A stretch of DNA of 56,164 nt from an uncultured Rhizobium sp. (GCA_945952315.1 CAMFIE010000026.1:1-56164), one strand, 5' to 3'; positions 15,694-24,000 are shown, counted from the stretch's first letter. Numbers and translations: made by a program. The notes: generated by a model not told the origin, from the sequence alone.

Positions 15694-15713
15694 GCAGGTC
15701 ATTTCTGACCTGC
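15694..15713 (+). terminator. Bidirectional hairpin between moron-like gene and gemA
   Basis: GCAGGTCA (15694-15701) pairs perfectly with TGACCTGC (15706-15713) around TTTC. It covers the stop of gemA and follows the plus-strand stop at once. There is no T run, so strength is uncertain. Confidence 0.5.
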
Positions 15714-16352
15714 CTTCTGCTCATGAATGCGCTCGCCGAGCGCATTCATCACCATCTGCCACTGACCGGCGGTAACGGCAGCGAGGTAAACCTCCGCCCC
15801 GATGATGCGATAAACGAAAGCATCAAATCCGGGACGGACTATGAGACTGGCGCTCGGATACAGCTTCCGCCACTGCGCCCAGGCTATTTTTGCCCCATCC
15901 TTCTGAAGCCAGTCATAGCCGTTCGTGTTTCCGAAGCCGACACCTGCAGATCGGCTGATCCAGGACTTGAGCCCCTCTATCGCTCGGGTCGCATCGTCAT
16001 GGTAGGCAAGGAACCGAGTATGATCGATACCGGTTTGTCGTTTCACAAATGCCAACAAGGCGCTGTCATCGCGGTTGTCGACAAGGCCGAGGTTCCATGC
16101 CGCTATCCAGAGTGCCTGAAGCTTCTTGGCATATTTGCCGGTGAGCTTCTGGCGACCATCTGCGCGCCGATCTGCGGCCTTCGGTTGAAAGCCCTCATTG
16201 CGAAATACAGTGAGCACTTTCTGGCGCTCATTCTCGGTCATATCCTTGGCCGAAGACTTGCCGACGATGTTAATCATCTTGGCACGATAGGTGTCGTCGT
16301 CCAGCCCGAGAGCCTTCTTGGCGACATGGATTGCTGCTATCGAAGAAGTCAC
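15699..16352 (-). CDS. gemA: Mu-like regulatory protein GemA
   Basis: A protein of 217 residues of the GemA (DUF1018) family. In Mu, GemA influences host gene expression and DNA supercoiling. MTSSIAAIHVAKKALGLDDD and YRAKMINIVGKSSAKDM are the family hallmarks, followed by the conserved GKYAKKLQALWIAAWNLGL and, later, KRQTGIDHTRFL. It sits at the end of the long early operon, in the same position as in Mu before mor. Its start overlaps the previous stop by four bases. Confidence 0.92.
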   Translation of the reverse strand: MTSSIAAIHVAKKALGLDDDTYRAKMINIVGKSSAKDMTENERQKVLTVFRNEGFQPKAADRRADGRQKLTGKYAKKLQALWIAAWNLGLVDNRDDSALLAFVKRQTGIDHTRFLAYHDDATRAIEGLKSWISRSAGVGFGNTNGYDWLQKDGAKIAWAQWRKLYPSASLIVRPGFDAFVYRIIGAEVYLAAVTAGQWQMVMNALGERIHEQKAGQK

Positions 16353-16540
16353 TTGATCCTCCTGTCGATCTGCCCGGCGAGCGTCGTCAAGTTGCGCTCG
16401 ACCATGATGATGGTGCCAATTTCGGTCGGCTCAGGCACGCGGGCGTAGGTATTGCCTTCGCTGGTGAACACCTCGCACCCGTCTGCACGGAATTCTTCGA
16501 CGAGGACGGCGAGGATTTCGGATTGACGGGAGGTCGTCAT
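16349..16540 (-). CDS. Small early phage protein, unknown
   Basis: A protein of 63 residues that I do not recognise, with a helical N-terminus (SRQSEILAVLVEEFRADG) and a C-terminal helix (ERNLTTLAGQIDRRIK). The ATG at 16540 overlaps the stop of the upstream gene by four bases and its own stop overlaps the gemA start by four bases, which makes it a clear member of the coupled early operon. A longer frame to 16783 ignores these overlaps and is not chosen. Confidence 0.68.
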   Translation of the reverse strand: MTTSRQSEILAVLVEEFRADGCEVFTSEGNTYARVPEPTEIGTIIMVERNLTTLAGQIDRRIK

Positions 16541-16779
16541 GTCAGCATCTCCTCCTCTGCCTGAATGTTCAGATGAAGGGCCGCCACATAGGACGGGCTT
16601 GGACATGGCGTTGTAGGCGCAATTTCCTCCTGGCAGATCGAGAACGTGGACCCGCATTGGAAGGTGGAAGTGGCGAAGGCGATACCGCCTCCACCAGAAG
16701 CTATGGGTGCTCCGCAAGCCGGACAGTTGGTGACCGATACGAGGAGTTTGACCCGAGCGGTGAGAAGTTCGGACATCAC
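16537..16779 (-). CDS. Small cysteine-rich phage protein
   Basis: A protein of 80 residues with CPACGAPI near the middle, a later FQCGS and a third group at SICQEE, so it may bind one zinc ion through a ribbon. No known family is recognised. Start (ATGATG) and stop both overlap neighbours by four bases. Within the early operon, such small zinc-binding proteins often modify host functions, but nothing in the sequence shows a specific target. Confidence 0.66.
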   Translation of the reverse strand: MMSELLTARVKLLVSVTNCPACGAPIASGGGGIAFATSTFQCGSTFSICQEEIAPTTPCPSPSYVAALHLNIQAEEEMLT

Positions 16780-17450
16780 CCACCTGCCCTGGCGAGATCG
16801 ATTGTCACCGCCTGAAACTGATCAGTGATTTTCGAGCGTCGATAAACGCGGACATATTCCTTGGAACCGGTAATGCGCATCGCATCACGGATCGCATTCA
16901 TCGCGGCCAACCAGCGCGGATCGTCGATCTGCATGCGAAGGAGCATGTAGATTTCAGAGCGATTCACCTGACCTTCCTTGTCGGTATTGAAGGCGCGCGT
17001 GATGATGGCCTGTATTTCCGGGCGACTGTCGGCTGACCATTCGGTCAGGCATTCGTCGAGCAGCTTCTTGGCGATCTGGAGCTGGGGGCCAAAATCGACG
17101 AAATCGGCCACTGCCACTTTCACCTGCATCAAACCGTCGAAGGTCTGATATGTCCGGTTCCCCTTCGCGCCTCCCTTGGAGAGATTGTACTCCTGGGCGA
17201 GGAGCGCATCGAAACCACCCAGGTCATCCATGGTATGAGCGCGGAACCGGGCGATCTGGTCGGAGAGCGAGACAGCGTAACCGACGATCTTGCGGACAAC
17301 CTCATCCTCGAGCTTGTCGGCGGGCTTGATCATTTCGACGGGAACGAGGTTGCCTTTCGCATCGGGCATGTATTCCCGGCCGTTTACGAGTGTAACGCCG
17401 GTGTCCGGCTTTTCCTGCAGGATCACGGCTTCCATGGCTTCAGATTCCAT
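16776..17450 (-). CDS. DUF3164 family phage protein
   Basis: A protein of 224 residues of the DUF3164 family, frequent in the early operon of Mu-like phages. Conserved parts are the N-terminal YMPDAKGNLVPVEMIKP, the central RTYQTFDGLMQVKVAVADF and LTEWSADSRPEIQAIITRAF. The function of the family is not known; presence between transposase and gemA genes suggests a role in replication or host takeover. The ATG at 17450 has an AAGGAAAG site at good distance and overlaps the previous gene by 11 bases. Confidence 0.85.
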   Translation of the reverse strand: MESEAMEAVILQEKPDTGVTLVNGREYMPDAKGNLVPVEMIKPADKLEDEVVRKIVGYAVSLSDQIARFRAHTMDDLGGFDALLAQEYNLSKGGAKGNRTYQTFDGLMQVKVAVADFVDFGPQLQIAKKLLDECLTEWSADSRPEIQAIITRAFNTDKEGQVNRSEIYMLLRMQIDDPRWLAAMNAIRDAMRITGSKEYVRVYRRSKITDQFQAVTIDLARAGG

Positions 17451-17739
17451 TGGTTCTTTCCTTCTGTTTCATTGTGCGAAATGTGTTGCGAACAGTGCCT
17501 GCGGCCTTGATTACGGCCTCCATGGCGCGGCGTTCGTCGCGGGTGTACCGGACTTCGTCTAGGCGCTCGTAAGCTTCTGAGAGCGATTGCGCTGCGGCCA
17601 TGAAGGCCTCAGTTGCGGTGTCCTTGGAAACTTTGCGAGCGCTCATGACCACTGGTCTCGGCACAAGCTCATGTTGGTTGCCGAGTGCGGAGATCACATC
17701 CTTGATCGGGACCAAAACTTTGATCGAGACGGTTTTCAT
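17440..17739 (-). CDS. Early phage protein, unknown
   Basis: A protein of 99 residues, mostly helical after residue 30, with a charged centre (YERLDEVRYTRDERRAMEA) and no recognised motif. It begins inside the stop of its upstream neighbour (ATGA overlap), so it is part of the same coupled operon. Its N-terminus is more beta-like (TVSIKVLVPIKDVISALG). No function can be assigned. Confidence 0.66.
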   Translation of the reverse strand: MKTVSIKVLVPIKDVISALGNQHELVPRPVVMSARKVSKDTATEAFMAAAQSLSEAYERLDEVRYTRDERRAMEAVIKAAGTVRNTFRTMKQKERTNGI

Positions 17740-18020
17740 GCGGCGTCACCTCCATCTGAAGGGCCGTGATAGACGATTGAAAATCGGGGTCTGCGGCGGA
17801 AGGGGATGATGTTTGCCGATGCTGCCGGTACTGGCCGAGGCGGTTGTTCGAAGAAGTGCTCCGCCTCGAATTCGCGCGCGATCTCGAAGCAGGAGTTGAT
17901 TTTGGTGGCGATGAGGGCGACGGACGCGGCGTTGATGACGCGGCCGGGCTTCACTTCCTCGCGGAAAAGTTTGCGCAGTTCGTCAATGTGGACGGATGCA
18001 AGCCAGCTGGACGGGATCAT
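17736..18020 (-). CDS. Early phage protein, unknown
   Basis: A protein of 94 residues with a helical N-terminal half (HIDELRKLFREEV and VALIATKINSCFEIAREFEA) and a Pro/Arg-rich tail (PPRPVP, then FRRRPRF). It overlaps both neighbours by four bases. I recognise no domain. The positively charged tail could bind nucleic acid, but this is only a possibility. Confidence 0.64.
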   Translation of the reverse strand: MIPSSWLASVHIDELRKLFREEVKPGRVINAASVALIATKINSCFEIAREFEAEHFFEQPPRPVPAASANIIPFRRRPRFSIVYHGPSDGGDAA

Positions 18021-18304
18021 TTTTGCCCCCTGAAATCTGGCCGGATAACTTTGCCGGTTTCCAGCAGCAGGCTGCCCATGGCGTCCGTTGCCAGCTTGTT
18101 GACAGTTTCTCGGCCATTTTTGCCAGCCTCAATCAGTCGGAAAAACTGGAGCTCCTGTTCCATGTTGTCGGCAAGCGCCGCGAACCTGCGCAGGTGCTCC
18201 GAAACCGCCAGCAGCATTGCGGTGGTCGTGACTGCACCGGACGAAACATGGGTGAGCAGGTTGGCTCGCAGATCATCCAATTCGTGGGAGAGGAGAACCG
18301 TCAT
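18017..18304 (-). CDS. Early helical phage protein directly after MuB
   Basis: A protein of 95 residues, predicted almost fully helical (SHELDDLRANLLTHVSSG, EHLRRFAALADNMEQEL). The ATG at 18304 overlaps the stop of the MuB-like gene by four bases; the longer frame to 18334 is not needed. The function is not known. Its coupling to B suggests that it is produced in the replication phase. Confidence 0.68.
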   Translation of the reverse strand: MTVLLSHELDDLRANLLTHVSSGAVTTTAMLLAVSEHLRRFAALADNMEQELQFFRLIEAGKNGRETVNKLATDAMGSLLLETGKVIRPDFRGQK

Positions 18305-19317
18305 GACAGGTCTCCTACATTTCGGTTCTTCCAAGCCTTCTGGATGTGACGAATATCCAATTCTTGGTCGAGGCCATTTGCCAGCATGGTTGCCAGCTTC
18401 ATCGTCTTGTCGATCTGGCGCAGCGCGCCGCCCTTCAGGCCGATCCCGAGCAGCTCGGTTCGAGCGTCCTCATCGCTTACGCCCCACTCGTCGATGAACA
18501 GGAGGATGTCCTCCTTGTGAGGAATATCGATCTGCAGACGCTTCCCGATCCGGCTCCGCATCTGGTCATAGGAGCGTCCTTTGGCACCTTTGTGAAACCG
18601 GTCGTAAACTTCCTTGTTGCCTACGACAGCAACGCCGCACTGGTAGACATCGACGAAATGGCGAAGCTGATTGATAGCGGCGTCATCGAGATGCTGACCT
18701 TCATCAACGATAAGAAGCGTACCGCTCCCCATGCGTCGCAGCTTATTGCCGATTGCGCGGGCGAGGCGAGCCGGGTTGTGTTCGGTCACATCGAGTTCGG
18801 CCGCGAGCTCGACCAGCATGCCGTGAACCGTTTTGGTGTTTTCCGAAACAGTTGCCATGTAGACGTGAGGCCGCGTGGCTTCGTACTGGCGGCAGGCGGC
18901 AGTCTTGCCCATGCCCGCGCCGCAGGTAATCATGACGAGGTCAGGAAGCGCCTGCGCCCAGATCAGCGTATCGAAGATATCGCGGGAAAGCCTGGTGTCG
19001 ATGAAGCCGGGCGAGGAGGGGATATGGTCCTCAATCTTCTTTGCAGCACTGGCAGCCTTCAGCCACTGCTCGACCTGGGCATTGATGTTTTCCAGAGTGC
19101 CGAGATACTGCCCGGAAAACCACTGTGTGAAAGTTGAATTTGCTATGTTGGTGCGGCGGCAGATTTCCGCCTTGTTCCAACCGTTCGCTTTGGCGATCTC
19201 GGCTACGTCAGCGCGCAGCTCGTTGAACACATCGAGCTCCGAGGCAGGATGCTTGGTGACAAATTCAGCCGTGGGCTTGTTGATCTCCCATCCGGTTGTG
19301 TTCGTCTTGGCTTTCAT
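18301..19317 (-). CDS. DNA transposition protein B, AAA+ ATPase (MuB-like)
   Basis: A protein of 338 residues. An N-terminal helix-turn-helix (about residues 44-65, WNKAEICRRTNIANSTFTQW) is followed by an AAA+ core with Walker A CGAGMGKT (131-138) and Walker B LLIVDEGQ (201-208), and a C-terminal helical part. This is the layout of MuB, which coats target DNA, stimulates the transposase and gives target immunity. The ATG at 19317 has a GAAGGA site nine bases upstream. It lies after the transposase gene, but with a 142-base gap that contains two hairpins, unlike the tight spacing elsewhere in the operon. Confidence 0.93.
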   Translation of the reverse strand: MKAKTNTTGWEINKPTAEFVTKHPASELDVFNELRADVAEIAKANGWNKAEICRRTNIANSTFTQWFSGQYLGTLENINAQVEQWLKAASAAKKIEDHIPSSPGFIDTRLSRDIFDTLIWAQALPDLVMITCGAGMGKTAACRQYEATRPHVYMATVSENTKTVHGMLVELAAELDVTEHNPARLARAIGNKLRRMGSGTLLIVDEGQHLDDAAINQLRHFVDVYQCGVAVVGNKEVYDRFHKGAKGRSYDQMRSRIGKRLQIDIPHKEDILLFIDEWGVSDEDARTELLGIGLKGGALRQIDKTMKLATMLANGLDQELDIRHIQKAWKNRNVGDLS

Positions 19318-19339
19318 GGTAAAGGTTCCTTCGTTCAAA

Positions 19340-19386
19340 GCCCTTCGGGGCCGATTTGATGGGCGGGTTTTCCCGCCCGTTTTTTT
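19340..19386 (+). terminator. Plus-strand intrinsic terminator in the gap between A and B genes
   Basis: GGGCGGG (19361-19367), loop TTTT, CCCGCCC (19372-19378), then GTTTTTTT. This is a textbook terminator for plus-strand transcription, antisense to the operon. A second hairpin with a UUCG-type loop, GCCC TTCG GGGC (19340-19351), is next to it. On the minus strand both form stable hairpins in the leader of the B gene but lack a T run. Confidence 0.75.
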
Positions 19387-19459
19387 AGGAACCGTACGCG
19401 ATACACTGCGGTTCATTTCTCCCAACTGATGTCAGGCATGCTCGGTAGGCGGTAAACGC

Positions 19460-21430
19460 CTACCGTCTCCCCCGGCTTTTGGCCGGGAAATCAGATAGCG
19501 AGATGACCTTCGAAATCCGGGACATGGCGTTCGAGAAACCTTCGCTGAATTCTTCATCAGACAGCATGTCTGGTTCGACCTTCCGAAGCGCGTTGCCGGA
19601 AGCCTTCGTGGTCGCCATGCGGGTGACGACTGCCTTCGAAGGTTCTGGACGTTCCGGTTTTTTCCCGAGAGCGAGCGCACCAAGTTCGCTCGGCTTGAGA
19701 AGATCGCGCGCTGCGAGAAAGGCTTTGCTGGCGTTGAGAAATTCCTTTTCCTCACGCATCCGGGAGCGCGCATCAGCCATAGAGGTGAACCCGGCATCGT
19801 CGATGCACTTGGCATCGCAGATCAGGCGACCCTGTGGGTCATAGACCTTGATCGGATCGTGTAAACGGTCTGGATCGAACCGGAATGTAACCTTCTTGCC
19901 GATCCATCCGTTGAGCGCGACATTCCAATATCGATTGCCGAGGTATTCTATGCGGCCATCAGGTTTGCGGGCGGTTAGCTGGTGGGTGGCGAGCAACCAC
20001 AGGGAACGCTGGTCAGCCGTGGGGCGGCGAATAAGATGCGCGTGGCTGTTGTAGCTTTCCTCGAATGTCTGATCGAAGGAGCGGCCGTTTGCGATCTTGC
20101 TGTTCCTACCGGTCCTGGCGTTATGCTCGGCAACCCGGTTTTCGGTCAGACGCTGCACCTCTTCTAGCGTAACGGTACGGGCACCATAGTTGTGCGGTTT
20201 GGCTTGCGGATTGGAGCCGGTGTAGGCACCGTCCATGGACGGATGCAGCGAAATCTCCTGCGCCAGATCCTTCCAAGCGCGTTCAATCGGCTTGGCCTGG
20301 CCGCGATACGGTGTCGTGAATTTCGCTTCGATACCCAGCGTGGTCAGCAGTCCGGAAATCTCGTCTTCGCGGATCTTGAACCGGTTACGGGATTTTGCGC
20401 CACCAGATATCTTTTTCGAGGCGAAGGCCTTGCCGTTGTCCATGAAGAACAGTTCGGGAATGCCAAATTGCTCGACCATGTCGCCGATTGCAGAGCGCAC
20501 GGCTTCCCATGTTTCTGCCTGGCACAATCGCCACGAAAGGATTTTGCCTGAATAGACATCCTGCGTTCCAAGAAGCGTGATGCGCACCGGTTCATTCGAC
20601 CATGGGGCGATGATACGCAGATCGAGAACGTGACCATCCGTGTTGACCACTTGAAGGGCATGCAAACCGCTCTTGTCGCGCCGTTGAGAGGGGACCATCC
20701 GGCGCGCGGCTTCCCGACCCTTGCGGGCCAGCACCTGGGCAGCTGGCGGAAACTCGGCATTCATACGGCGGCGCAGGGTGATTTCTGAAGGTATCGGCTC
20801 CCACCCGGCAATCGCCGCTTCTTCTCGCATCCGACGATAGCAAGCGGCAAATTTCGGCTCACCGGCGCGGAGAAAATCGGAGCAAAGATGCTTCCAAGCT
20901 TCGGGATGGCATTCGGCGACCTGGGCGATTACCCCATTTGCGGATTGAGAATTTGAAGGGGCGAGTGCCGCGAGCCAATCGTGCCGATGGTATCCTTCGA
21001 CCAGCTTGCGCCAGCGATAAAGTGTGACGAGATCAATTCCAAAGGCATCTGAAAGATACCTTTTCAGAATGTTGGACTTGCATCCGCCACTTTGCAGCTC
21101 TTCGGCCTTCAAGAGGATTTCAAGGCGGCGCTCGCAAACTGCGCGCTGATCGTTGGTCAGCAGATTGAACCTCTTCCAGGCAAGCGGCCCCCGGGTGTCA
21201 ATTTCAGCAGCAGTTTTCGTGATGGTTCCATCGAATACGACACGCGCCCGCGCATCTCTCGGAAGAATTTTGTAATGATACTCGACCGCGCCAGCCTCAT
21301 TTTTACGGCAAAGGAACTGATGAGCATCCCAACCGTTCCTGTCTGCAAATTTGCGCAAACCAAATGCGGTGCTGGGAAGCTCCGGAAGCCGCGCAGCGAC
21401 CAGTTCAGCAATGGTGAACCATTCCTTCAT
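19460..21430 (-). CDS. Mu-type DDE transposase A (MuA-like)
   Basis: A protein of 656 residues, close to the 663 of MuA. It carries the full DDE triad: D265 in VVNTDGHVLD, D331 in LFFMDNGKAF and E383 in AKPIERAWKD (MuA uses D269, D336 and E392). The N-terminal domain (MKEWFTIAELVAARLP, GLRKFADRNGW) is the Mu DNA-binding winged helix that acts on the internal enhancer, followed by the end-binding domains. A beta-barrel domain (IEYLGNRYWN, VTFRFDP, KVYDPQGRLI) and a C-terminal part for contact with B follow. The ATG at 21430 overlaps the upstream stop by four bases; a longer frame to 21772 is not real. Confidence 0.95.
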   Translation of the reverse strand: MKEWFTIAELVAARLPELPSTAFGLRKFADRNGWDAHQFLCRKNEAGAVEYHYKILPRDARARVVFDGTITKTAAEIDTRGPLAWKRFNLLTNDQRAVCERRLEILLKAEELQSGGCKSNILKRYLSDAFGIDLVTLYRWRKLVEGYHRHDWLAALAPSNSQSANGVIAQVAECHPEAWKHLCSDFLRAGEPKFAACYRRMREEAAIAGWEPIPSEITLRRRMNAEFPPAAQVLARKGREAARRMVPSQRRDKSGLHALQVVNTDGHVLDLRIIAPWSNEPVRITLLGTQDVYSGKILSWRLCQAETWEAVRSAIGDMVEQFGIPELFFMDNGKAFASKKISGGAKSRNRFKIREDEISGLLTTLGIEAKFTTPYRGQAKPIERAWKDLAQEISLHPSMDGAYTGSNPQAKPHNYGARTVTLEEVQRLTENRVAEHNARTGRNSKIANGRSFDQTFEESYNSHAHLIRRPTADQRSLWLLATHQLTARKPDGRIEYLGNRYWNVALNGWIGKKVTFRFDPDRLHDPIKVYDPQGRLICDAKCIDDAGFTSMADARSRMREEKEFLNASKAFLAARDLLKPSELGALALGKKPERPEPSKAVVTRMATTKASGNALRKVEPDMLSDEEFSEGFSNAMSRISKVISLSDFPAKSRGRR

Positions 21431-21660
21431 CGGGAGCCCTCCGCCTTCTTGGCCGCGAAGTACTCCCGAATGCCCGCCTCGTGATCCTTGCAAAACACCA
21501 GTGTGTCGCGGACCGCATTGATCCGCTCCATCAGCATTTCCGCTTCGCCCTGCCGCATTTTTCCAGCGGAAACGAGGTGCGGATATCGCTTTTGGCGATC
21601 TGCAATTTCGCGGTCGATTTCCGCGATCTGGCCGATGATGCTGATCTTCTTTCCCGCCAT
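21427..21660 (-). CDS. Small early phage protein before transposase
   Basis: A protein of 77 residues, helical and charged (IIGQIAEIDREIADRQKRY and MLMERINAVRDTLVF), with no recognised family. Its stop codon overlaps the transposase start by four bases and its start shares a base with the previous stop, so it is strictly coupled to the transposase. It may form a small coiled-coil dimer. Confidence 0.68.
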   Translation of the reverse strand: MAGKKISIIGQIAEIDREIADRQKRYPHLVSAGKMRQGEAEMLMERINAVRDTLVFCKDHEAGIREYFAAKKAEGSR

Positions 21661-22115
21661 TATCGCACCCGCTTGATGTCGACCGGACGCATGCGCTGGC
21701 GGCGAATTTCAGCTTCAATTCGGCGGCGCTCCTGCTGAAGGCGAGCGAGCTCGGCAAGCCGGGCTTCGTCACCGATCAAGACCGTAACGCCTTGGATGGA
21801 GGCGACCTCATCCCAAAGCCAAAGTGCGCCGGTGGCATGAACGAAAGCGGTGAAGCGTATCAGGGACACATCATGGCTGCTGTTGCTCTCAGCCGTGTAG
21901 GCATCAAGCGATGCCCGGCTGATTGTTTCAAGGCCGAGATACTGCGCCATTCGGGCGACAATCACCTGACGGCTATGTGGGCATTCGCGGATTGCGCGGG
22001 ACATCGCCCGCTTGATCTTGGAGCGGTACCGGTCGAGATCGATGTGCGGAATTGGCTCGCGCACCGGGAAAACAGGTGTGGCGAAGAAATCGAGTTGGTT
22101 TGGATCGTTGCTCAT
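21660..22115 (-). CDS. Early phage protein, possible phage-specific host-takeover factor
   Basis: A protein of 151 residues that I do not assign. The N-terminus (DPNQLDFFATPVFPVREPIP) resembles a peptide of the kind that recruits partners (QLDFF is close to the beta-clamp-binding consensus QLSLF). The middle is helical (MSRAIRECPHSRQVIVARMA) and resembles part of a DNA-binding domain, and the C-terminus is a long charged helix (ARLQQERRRIEAEIRRQRM). It follows the ParB-like gene with a four-base overlap. Confidence 0.66.
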   Translation of the reverse strand: MSNDPNQLDFFATPVFPVREPIPHIDLDRYRSKIKRAMSRAIRECPHSRQVIVARMAQYLGLETISRASLDAYTAESNSSHDVSLIRFTAFVHATGALWLWDEVASIQGVTVLIGDEARLAELARLQQERRRIEAEIRRQRMRPVDIKRVR

Positions 22116-22951
22116 TCTGCTGCCTCAAGGAATGAGAAATCTTCCTTGCTGCCGACATGCTGCAGGAACCGGCGACGAGTATCCTCGTCGGCGCTATCCC
22201 AGAGTGCGACCAGGCGTTTGAAAGTCGCATCTTCCGACTTGGAAGCTTCCTGTCCTTCGGCATGCGGCTTCAACCAGCTCATGACCTTCGCGAAATCGGC
22301 ACCCTCTGAAAGCGCGGCCGCAACGCTCGCCTGCTTTTCCGGGTCCAGCTTGGCGAGCTTCAAGAGCTTCGACTGATCGTCCTCGATTTCGGTGCCGCGC
22401 AATGCCTGGCGCAGATCTGGATGCAGGTTCATGGCGATCTGCGAAATACGTTTGTACGTCCGACCGCTGATGCCAAGGCGTTCTTGAACCCGTTCGGAGA
22501 GTTCACGTCCGGGTGCAAAGAAAACGGGGCCATCGTGGCCCTGTTTCCGGATCGGGCGACCGCCATTTGGATTTATCTGCCCATGCGCTTCTTCCCATGT
22601 TTCGCGGTATTTCGAAACGAAGAGCGCCCGGTTGAGCGCGGTCAGTTCGTTGCGAAACAGGTTTTCCGCGATTTCAATCAGGATGGCTTCGTTAGCATCG
22701 GCTGCAACCATGATTGCATCGATCTCATCCCATGCGAGGCTCTTGGCCGCAAAAAGCCGATGTCCACCAGCGACTAGGGTGAAGGGCGTCTTGCCGCCGC
22801 CTTGGTTGGGTGTTGAGCGGACCGTAACCGGGTTGATCAGGCCACGCTCCTCCATCGAGGCGGCGATTGCAATGGCATGGTCCGCGTCAATCGGGCGCTG
22901 GCGCTCACCGACATGGATGCTCGATACAGGGATACGAATGAACTTGGCCAT
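22112..22951 (-). CDS. ParB/Srx N-terminal domain protein
   Basis: A protein of 279 residues with a ParB-like nuclease/CTPase domain at the N-terminus: IPVSSIHVGERQRPIDADH, MEERGLINPVTVR, and LVAGGHRLFAAKSLAWDEI with the ParB box 2 pattern. A helix-turn-helix-like region follows (VQERLGISGRTYKRISQIAM, about residues 152-175). Transposable phages need no plasmid partition, so it may instead act as a regulator of early transcription or a DNA condensing factor; proteins of this type are known in the early operons of some rhizobial Mu-like phages. It starts one base before the end of its upstream neighbour. Confidence 0.82.
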   Translation of the reverse strand: MAKFIRIPVSSIHVGERQRPIDADHAIAIAASMEERGLINPVTVRSTPNQGGGKTPFTLVAGGHRLFAAKSLAWDEIDAIMVAADANEAILIEIAENLFRNELTALNRALFVSKYRETWEEAHGQINPNGGRPIRKQGHDGPVFFAPGRELSERVQERLGISGRTYKRISQIAMNLHPDLRQALRGTEIEDDQSKLLKLAKLDPEKQASVAAALSEGADFAKVMSWLKPHAEGQEASKSEDATFKRLVALWDSADEDTRRRFLQHVGSKEDFSFLEAAE

Positions 22952-23310
22952 CAGGCAGCGGCCTTTCTGATTTCTCGATTGAAGATTTCCCGCGCGCGGC
23001 TTGCCATGCGCTGATAGGCGATCTCGAAGACCGCGCAGTCGCGCCGAAATGTCACCGTTTGCATGATGAAAGAGATGCGTGTGCGCTGGCGCGAAAGCAT
23101 CGTGGCAATCCGCCGACGCGGGACGTTGAACTCGTCCCGCATCAGCGTGATTGCAACCTGTCGCGCGAGCAACGCATCGAACATTCCATGTGGCGGTGCG
23201 ATGATGTCGCGGATCGCCAGATGGCTGAAATGCTCACGGACAGATTGATAACAGCAAGTCAACATCAGCTGCTGTCGGCTGTCGATGTTGTGGGGGTTAA
23301 ACATCGCCAA
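22951..23310 (-). CDS. DnaA domain IV-like helix-turn-helix protein
   Basis: A protein of 119 residues. The part LRQVAITLMRDEFN-like text in ARQVAITLMRDEFNVPRRRI, followed by ATMLSRQRTRISFIMQTV, resembles the DNA-binding domain IV of DnaA (helix-turn-helix with a basic loop), without the AAA+ module. It may bind DnaA-box-like sites or regulate the early operon. The call is by motif pattern and is moderate. It overlaps the small membrane protein gene by 14 bases. Confidence 0.68.
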   Translation of the reverse strand: MAMFNPHNIDSRQQLMLTCCYQSVREHFSHLAIRDIIAPPHGMFDALLARQVAITLMRDEFNVPRRRIATMLSRQRTRISFIMQTVTFRRDCAVFEIAYQRMASRAREIFNREIRKAAA

Positions 23311-23533
23311 CCACCTTCAGTGATGACTGCTGGCTACCAAAACTCTGAAAGTATCGAACCGGCGCTTGGCCGAAGTCGAAAGCGGCGCACATCATTGCGA
23401 TGCTGATCGCCATTGCCACCGTCAAAACGAGAGCAATCGCAGCCGTTTCGAAAGGACAATATGAGGGCTTCAAAGGCGGATTGAAGGGGTTTCGACCGTC
23501 GAAATCATCTGCCGCTTTGGACGTTGTGCGCAT
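23297..23533 (-). CDS. Small single-pass membrane protein, early region
   Basis: A protein of 78 residues with one clear membrane segment (about residues 29-50, AAIALVLTVAMAISIAMMCA) and short polar ends. The ATG at 23533 has only a weak GGCGG site; the open frame extends to 23653, but the extra part is proline/serine-rich and unlikely. Proteins of this type in early phage operons can serve in superinfection exclusion. Function unknown. Confidence 0.5.
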   Translation of the reverse strand: MRTTSKAADDFDGRNPFNPPLKPSYCPFETAAIALVLTVAMAISIAMMCAAFDFGQAPVRYFQSFGSQQSSLKVVGDV

Positions 23534-23649
23534 CAGCGATCCGCCAGATGCTTCAAGCGTGGCCCGGCAATGCTGGACAGCCGGGGAGTGGCGTCCCTGC
23601 CGGTGAAATCCCGGATGACAAAGGCTAGAACAGATTGCCGAGCCACGCA

Positions 23650-24000
23650 TCATGCAGCCTCCTGGACCGATGAGGCAATCGCCTCGTGCTTGGCACGGCG
23701 GGCCTTCATGGAGGGTGGACGAATGTAGTTCTCTTGTGGCTGGGGCGACATACGACGACCGTCAGAGTGATACCGGGTGCGCCACAGATGCTCGGGTCGA
23801 CGGCGCAGAGCTGCAGCAATGGCTCGCTCACCGGCGATATTCGCCTGTTGAAGAGTGTTGCCGCAGGTGCCCTTGGCGAGCTTGTATTCCTCGTCGATGC
23901 CGACCAGCGTAAGACCTGCTTCGGCAAGCAAACGCTTGATACGCGTCATCTCTTCAAGGCGACGTCGAGCCGCCTTGTCCGCAGTGCGGTCATGGTGCAT
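23650..24000 (-). CDS. Ner-like DNA-binding regulator
   Basis: A protein of 116 residues, first gene of the early operon. Its centre has the Nlp/Ner pattern: RIKRLLAEAGLTLVGIDEEY, then GNTLQQANIAGERAIAAAL and the hallmark PEHLWRTRY, which corresponds to the WPSRY end of the Ner family. In Mu, Ner down-regulates the early promoter and the repressor promoter. A C-terminal extension (HSDGRRMSPQ... to EAA) of about 40 residues is basic. The ATG at 24000 has a GAGGAAT site six bases before it. Confidence 0.8.
   Translation of the reverse strand: MHHDRTADKAARRRLEEMTRIKRLLAEAGLTLVGIDEEYKLAKGTCGNTLQQANIAGERAIAAALRRRPEHLWRTRYHSDGRRMSPQPQENYIRPPSMKARRAKHEAIASSVQEAA

Noticed and set aside
15694-15713. 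Third copy of the late-promoter operator at the gemA hairpin
   Set aside because: AGGTCA and TGACCT stand in the opposite order (AGGTCA-N4-TGACCT) to the operator TGACC-N2-GGTCA, so it is a terminator-like hairpin, not the same site.
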